A model generated the notes under the pieces. That model made no database searches. It was not told the origin of the DNA and worked only from the letters and a program-made list of their open reading frames with translations. Source: Anarhynchus alexandrinus (lineage: Eukaryota; Chordata; Aves; Charadriiformes; Charadriidae). Taken from it: a stretch of DNA of 64,000 nucleotides. Position numbers and translations under genes: made by a program. The number at the start of each line of letters is the position of its first letter. Within the stretch, counting starts at the first letter, position 1. The stretch lies in the NCBI GenBank assembly GCA_008711295.1, contig VUYV01000211.1:1455938-1519937 (forward strand), in the 5' to 3' direction. Positions 59,958 through 64,000 of the stretch are shown one piece after another.

Positions 59958-62564
59958 CAGTCCTTGAAAGATTTAGTCTTTTATTCACTCCTAAAATAAG
60001 AGAATTGCTTTAATTAAAGCCGCTGAGGTTCCCACCTCCCAGCATACAAATATGCAAAGCTGAAAATGAGGATTTCATTTTTTTGCCTAAACTTAGTTGC
60101 TTAATGCTAGGCAAGATACCTTAGGGTATCTCACATGCTTTACAATCAGTGCTCCCTAAATGCACAGATCTTATTTAGGTCACATGTCATATCTGTCAGT
60201 TACAGATGTCTTGGATACCATAAGTACGTCAGGTACTAATAGATACTTTGGATAGCAAATGGAAGTATCCTGTAACAACAAATAAATGCAGAATTCCTGT
60301 TATGCTAATGCAAAGTCTTAAAAAACCCAACACACCTTCACTATGTTTCCCTATATTTACACGAAAATAAGTTACATGAAAGCAGTCTAGAATTTGTTAT
60401 TCCATGCTTAAGAACCTCTATTATACCAATGAAAAGTTGCTAATTTTACATGAAACTCAATAAAGCAAGACATGTAAAATGTGTGTGCAGTATCTGTGAA
60501 AGAATCTTTGAAGATTTTAGTTGCCCTGATATGTTCCCTTTATCACAGAACAGAAATTGTTACTTAGCTGAAAATACCACAGTAGAATAAAAGTGAGATG
60601 TGCATTTTGTTCATTGCGTTTCTGCTATTAAAAGGACATGGCCATTTGCAGAAAATGGGCCTCTGCCTATCACCTAGCCTAAAAAGCATGTTTCAGACTT
60701 GTCCAAGATAAAAAAGAAACTAGTTTCCTTGAATTTTCTTGACCTCTCTTTTTCTTTCCCCTTTTTATTTTCCTGCCTCTGTTAGACTTTCAGTTCTGAA
60801 AAATGACAATGGCACATCTGAAGCCAAATTGTGAGCCTGACAGTAGGGAAGAAATGGACACAGAGGCAAAATCACTTTTGTAAATATACTTGAACTTTTC
60901 AGCATAAAAGATTCTGCCTGTTGTTTGACAAATTTCTTTTTTTTTCCCTTTCTGTCCTTCTGTGCTCAACTTTCTCTTTGTTATGTTAACACTGGAAATT
61001 TTTGAAATACACTAAGACATAAAAGTAAATTGGAAGCACTTAGCCATTGCTAGTTATAAAACTGTCTTCTGAACTCTAAGCAGAAACTGATGTTCAAAGG
61101 ATAATAATGGGATTCAAGTTAGTTTGAAACTAATGAAAAATAGCTTCATCTGATAAAATGTTTTAAGAGAGCGGGTGGAATTTAGTAAGGGATTAGTAAA
61201 CTCATTATCAGAACCAGAAAGAAAAAGGAATTTAGACACTTACATTTTGATCCTGAAAACCCCGTTCATCTGCTGTTTCAACAGCTGGCATAAGGTTGGG
61301 GGTTTTTGTAGGTTTGTTTTTTTAAAAAAATCTTATTGTTCTTAGACAAGTGGAAGATCTATTGTTTCATACATAGAAATGTGTTGTTTAATTAGAAGAA
61401 TTAAATCGGTGCTTTTCTCTTGCCTATTCCTCGCCAAACCGTCACAGACTGAAGGACAGATGAATCTCATTTAACATTGGTTGTCCAACAGATAGTATCT
61501 AATTTAAGCTTGTTGTCAATAGTGATTTGTCCCTTCCTAAGTAAGATGTCAGACATAATCAGGATGAACCTTTTTTGCAGGTTCTGACTTTTCTTCACAA
61601 ACTGTAGAGAGAAAATTAACTTAGACTAGATACTAAAGATAAGTTATAAAACTTGGATCAAAATGAACCCCACTGCAGCTGAAAAGCTTCTTATACACTT
61701 TGAGGTGCTCCATCACATGTTTTCAGTTTGTACCTAATTATGCTACACCCTGTTAAAGCAATGTGTTCCCTACAAAGATGCAACTTTAGGAAAACTATAT
61801 ATAGGCACCTTTGTAGAAGGTGTGGCTTATTATCTCCATGTTATTCCTTTTTTTGGTATTAAATCTAAAGACTTTTTGATATAAAATACTTAAAACCTAG
61901 TTCTGCACATAACTACCTGAGCCCACAGCAGCATGAATACTTTTTCTCTTCTTTTCTGCTATACAATCTTCAACTTAAGAAGAAATAAAAAAGTGGTTAA
62001 TACCCCAAGAAGTGAGATAGATTCACCATTTTTTATTGTATTTAGAAATAAATGTCTAAAGTTATCCACCCCTTTCCTCATCAATACCTTTTTGTGTATT
62101 ACTGTAAGTTAAAATACTGTATGTTACTCAGTATTGAGGCATGTCTGCCTTCTGTTTAAGTCTGCCTTCTGTTTAATTTCAGGCACTTAAGGTGCAATCT
62201 ACATTGGAAGCTTGATTGTCTTGGACTCTTTGAATACTCAGTAAGAGAAAGAGACAGTTTGGATTCATGTCATCCAAATGCCTAAAATGCTCATTGGAGA
62301 CCTGTTAACTATATATAGAAGTGACTAGGCTCTATCTAGGTGTATAAGTTAAGCATGATGAGACCTGGCTTGACAAATATTGCATGATGTTAGCTACCTG
62401 GTACATACAATTCTAACAAATGCAGGGTTTCTACTATTTGGAAGACTGTTTGTGAACTTACACATGCAGAAAAGCAGGTCACAAATTTAAAGGTTACCTC
62501 AGTGTGGTATAACTGTAATTTTAATAATACCAGTTTGTGAGACAGATAAATTTGTATTACACTG
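59958..62564. other. Noncoding spacer, nothing recognised
   Basis: About 2.6 kb of AT-rich DNA. It includes a G/T-rich to T/A run at about 61295-61329. No gene or transposon was recognised. Confidence 0.5.
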
Positions 62565-62735
62565 ATAAAGGGCCTAGAGAACCTATAAGGAGTCATTGGA
62601 GGAGCTGAGGTTGCTTCGAGTAGGCTAAGGGGAGGTATAACAGCTGCCTGCAGTATTTGAAAGGCAGTTATGAAAACGATAAAGTCAAACTCTTCCCAGT
62701 AGACAATATAACATAAGCCAACAAACACTACAGAT
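62565..62735 (+). mobile_element. Decayed CR1 C-terminal fragment
   Basis: Words such as AGAACCTATAAGGAG, GAGCTGAGGTTG, AGGCTAAGGGGAGG and CAGTATTTGAAAGGCAG follow the order of a CR1 segment encoding [22 protein letters not shown] and YLKG, with indels. The piece is old, has no tail and lies about 75 bp before a younger CR1. The identification rests on one region only, so it is moderate. Confidence 0.6.
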
Positions 62736-62808
62736 TTTCAACACATAACTACAAGGATCATGCCTCACCAGATGTACTAGAGAGATCCCTATTTTGGTGC
62801 TAGAACAC

Positions 62809-64000
62809 AGGACATGTCTTGCCTGAGCAACCAAGTGGCCTTCTGTGATAGAGTGACTACATCAGTGGACAAGGAAAGAGCCACAGATGTCGTCTATCTG
62901 GACTTCTGTAAGGCCTTTGTCACAGTCCCTCAGAACATCCTTCTCTCTAAATTAGAGAGATAGGGGTCTGACAGATGGACTGTTTGGTGGATAAGGAACT
63001 GGTTGGATGGTTGCATACAGAGGATAGGTGGCTTAATGTCTGTATGGAGATTGGCAACGAGCGGTGTCCCTCAGGGGTCCACATTGGCACCAGCACTGTT
63101 TAATATCTTCATCAACAACATGGACAGTGGGATTGAGTGCACCCTCAGCAAACTGGCACATGACATGAAGCTGAGTGGTGCAGCTGACATGTCTGAGGGA
63201 TGGGCTGCCATTCAGAGGGAGCTGGACAGGCTCAAGAACTGGGCCTGTGTGAACCTCAGGAGGTTCAACAAGGCTAAGTGCAAGGTCCTGCACCTGGATC
63301 GGGGAAAACGCCAGTATCAATACAGGCTGGGGGTTGAAGGTATTGAGAGCAGCCCTGCTGAGAAGGACTTGGGGGTACCGGAGGATGAAAAGCTGGACAT
63401 AAGCTGACAATGTGCACTCACAGCCCAGAAAGCCAACTGTATCCTAGGCTGCATCAAAAGTGTGGCCGGCAGGTGGAGGGACATGATACTGCCCCTCTAC
63501 TCCGCTCTGGTGAGACCCCACCTGGACTACTGCGTCCAGCTCTGGAGTCCTCATCACAGGAAAGACATGGACCTGTTGGAGCGGGTCCAGAGTAGGGCCA
63601 CAAAAATGATCAGAGGGATGGAACACCTCTCCTATGTGGAAAGGCTGAGAGAGTTGGAGTTGTTCAGCCTGGAGAAGAGAAGGCTCCGTGGAGATCTTAT
63701 TACGGTGTTTCAGTACTTAAAGGGGATTTATAAGAAAGATGGGACAGACTTTTTAGCAGGGCATGTAGCCTGCACAAGGAGCAATGGTTTTAAAATAAAA
63801 GAGGGTAGATTTAGACTAGATATAAGAAAGATTTTTTTTTTTTACAATGAAGGTGGTGAAACACTGGAACACGTTTCCTAGAGAGGTTGTAGATGTACCA
63901 TGCCTGAAAATATTCAAGGTCAGGTTGGACAGAGCTCTGAGCAATCTAATCTAGTTGAAGATGTCCCTGCTCATTGCAGAGTGGTTGGACTAGATGACCT
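62809..64000 (+). mobile_element. CR1 LINE, 5'-truncated, runs to window end
   Basis: The element enters ORF2 near the GKSCLTNL block (about 62809). It runs through [44 protein letters not shown], the C-terminus and most of the 3'UTR. The window ends within TTGGACTAGATGACCT, just short of the octamer tail. A short T-run at 63830-63842 (in the RKIFFF region) looks like slippage. Confidence 0.95.
62870..63881 (+). pseudogene. CR1 ORF2 remnant: RT core and C-terminus
   Basis: The first readable part holds motif A (YLDFCKAF at about 62900), with a TAG at 62962-62964 breaking the frame. The open part at 63003-63407 contains SGVPQGS, ALFNIF and a catalytic box changed from FADD to LAHD at 63153-63164, then [14 protein letters not shown] and ESSPAEKDLG, ending in TGA. 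The last part (63462-63881) carries EMILPLYS-like, [21 protein letters not shown] and EGRFRLDIRK. The altered catalytic box and the stops make it inactive. Confidence 0.88.

Noticed and set aside
1..64000. tRNA, rRNA, CRISPR array, bacterial or phage genes
   Set aside because: No cloverleaf boxes, rRNA-like blocks, regularly spaced direct repeats or prokaryotic coding density were seen. The repeats and composition are those of a bird.

Overview
The window is noncoding vertebrate DNA, almost certainly from a bird and probably from Neoaves. The main evidence is about sixteen pieces of CR1 LINE retrotransposon, six reading on the minus strand and ten on the plus strand. The better-preserved copies end in the CR1-typical 3' repeat built from ATTCTATG octamers. 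Three LTRs of one avian ERV group add to this (a class III/ERVL-like identity is inferred from memory). The background is AT-rich, CpG-poor and dotted with A, T, AAAC and TTTTG runs. I found no host protein-coding gene, rRNA, tRNA, CRISPR or bacterial-style operon. Every reading frame with recognisable protein similarity belongs to CR1.

Layout. 1-1003: two CR1 pieces meet head to head. 1004-7004: AT-rich DNA with no recognised element. 7005-9290: an old minus-strand CR1 that still shows ORF1 esterase, endonuclease, the start of reverse transcriptase (RT) and a 3' tail, directly abutted by a plus-strand, internally deleted CR1 (9291-10214). 11060-11779: a solo LTR on plus. 13691-14180: a truncated related LTR on minus, followed by a CR1 3' end (14428-14690). 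16350-16430: a probable ancient L3/CR1-like tail. 20931-21930: a CR1 RT fragment fused to an avian-type composite repeat that carries a degenerate minisatellite. 24237-25814: two CR1 copies in tandem. 30284-31066: another CR1. 34085-34376: poly-C, G-rich and TTTTG tracts. 38727-39900: a minus-strand CR1 relic with endonuclease. 42660-44466: an old CR1 carrying a younger CR1 nested inside it (43269-43671). 44761-44950 and 47187-47406: two CR1 3' ends. 47407-59373: about 12 kb in which I recognise no transposon. 59374-59957: a solo LTR on minus with an imperfect 5-bp target duplication. 62565-64000: a CR1 fragment, then a CR1 that runs to the end of the window.

No genes work together here. What can be read is a history of retrotransposition: CR1 pieces of different ages, insertion next to or inside older copies, repeated internal deletion, and loss of ERV bodies to leave LTRs. 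CR1 ORF2 parts are broken by stops, frameshifts or truncation. The longest clean frame is the C-terminal 228 codons at 108-794. The window would fit an intergenic desert or a very long intron, and the sequence alone does not decide which. Boundaries were judged by eye against remembered CR1 protein and tail features. Most ends are good to about 5-30 bases, and those of the oldest copies to about 100.
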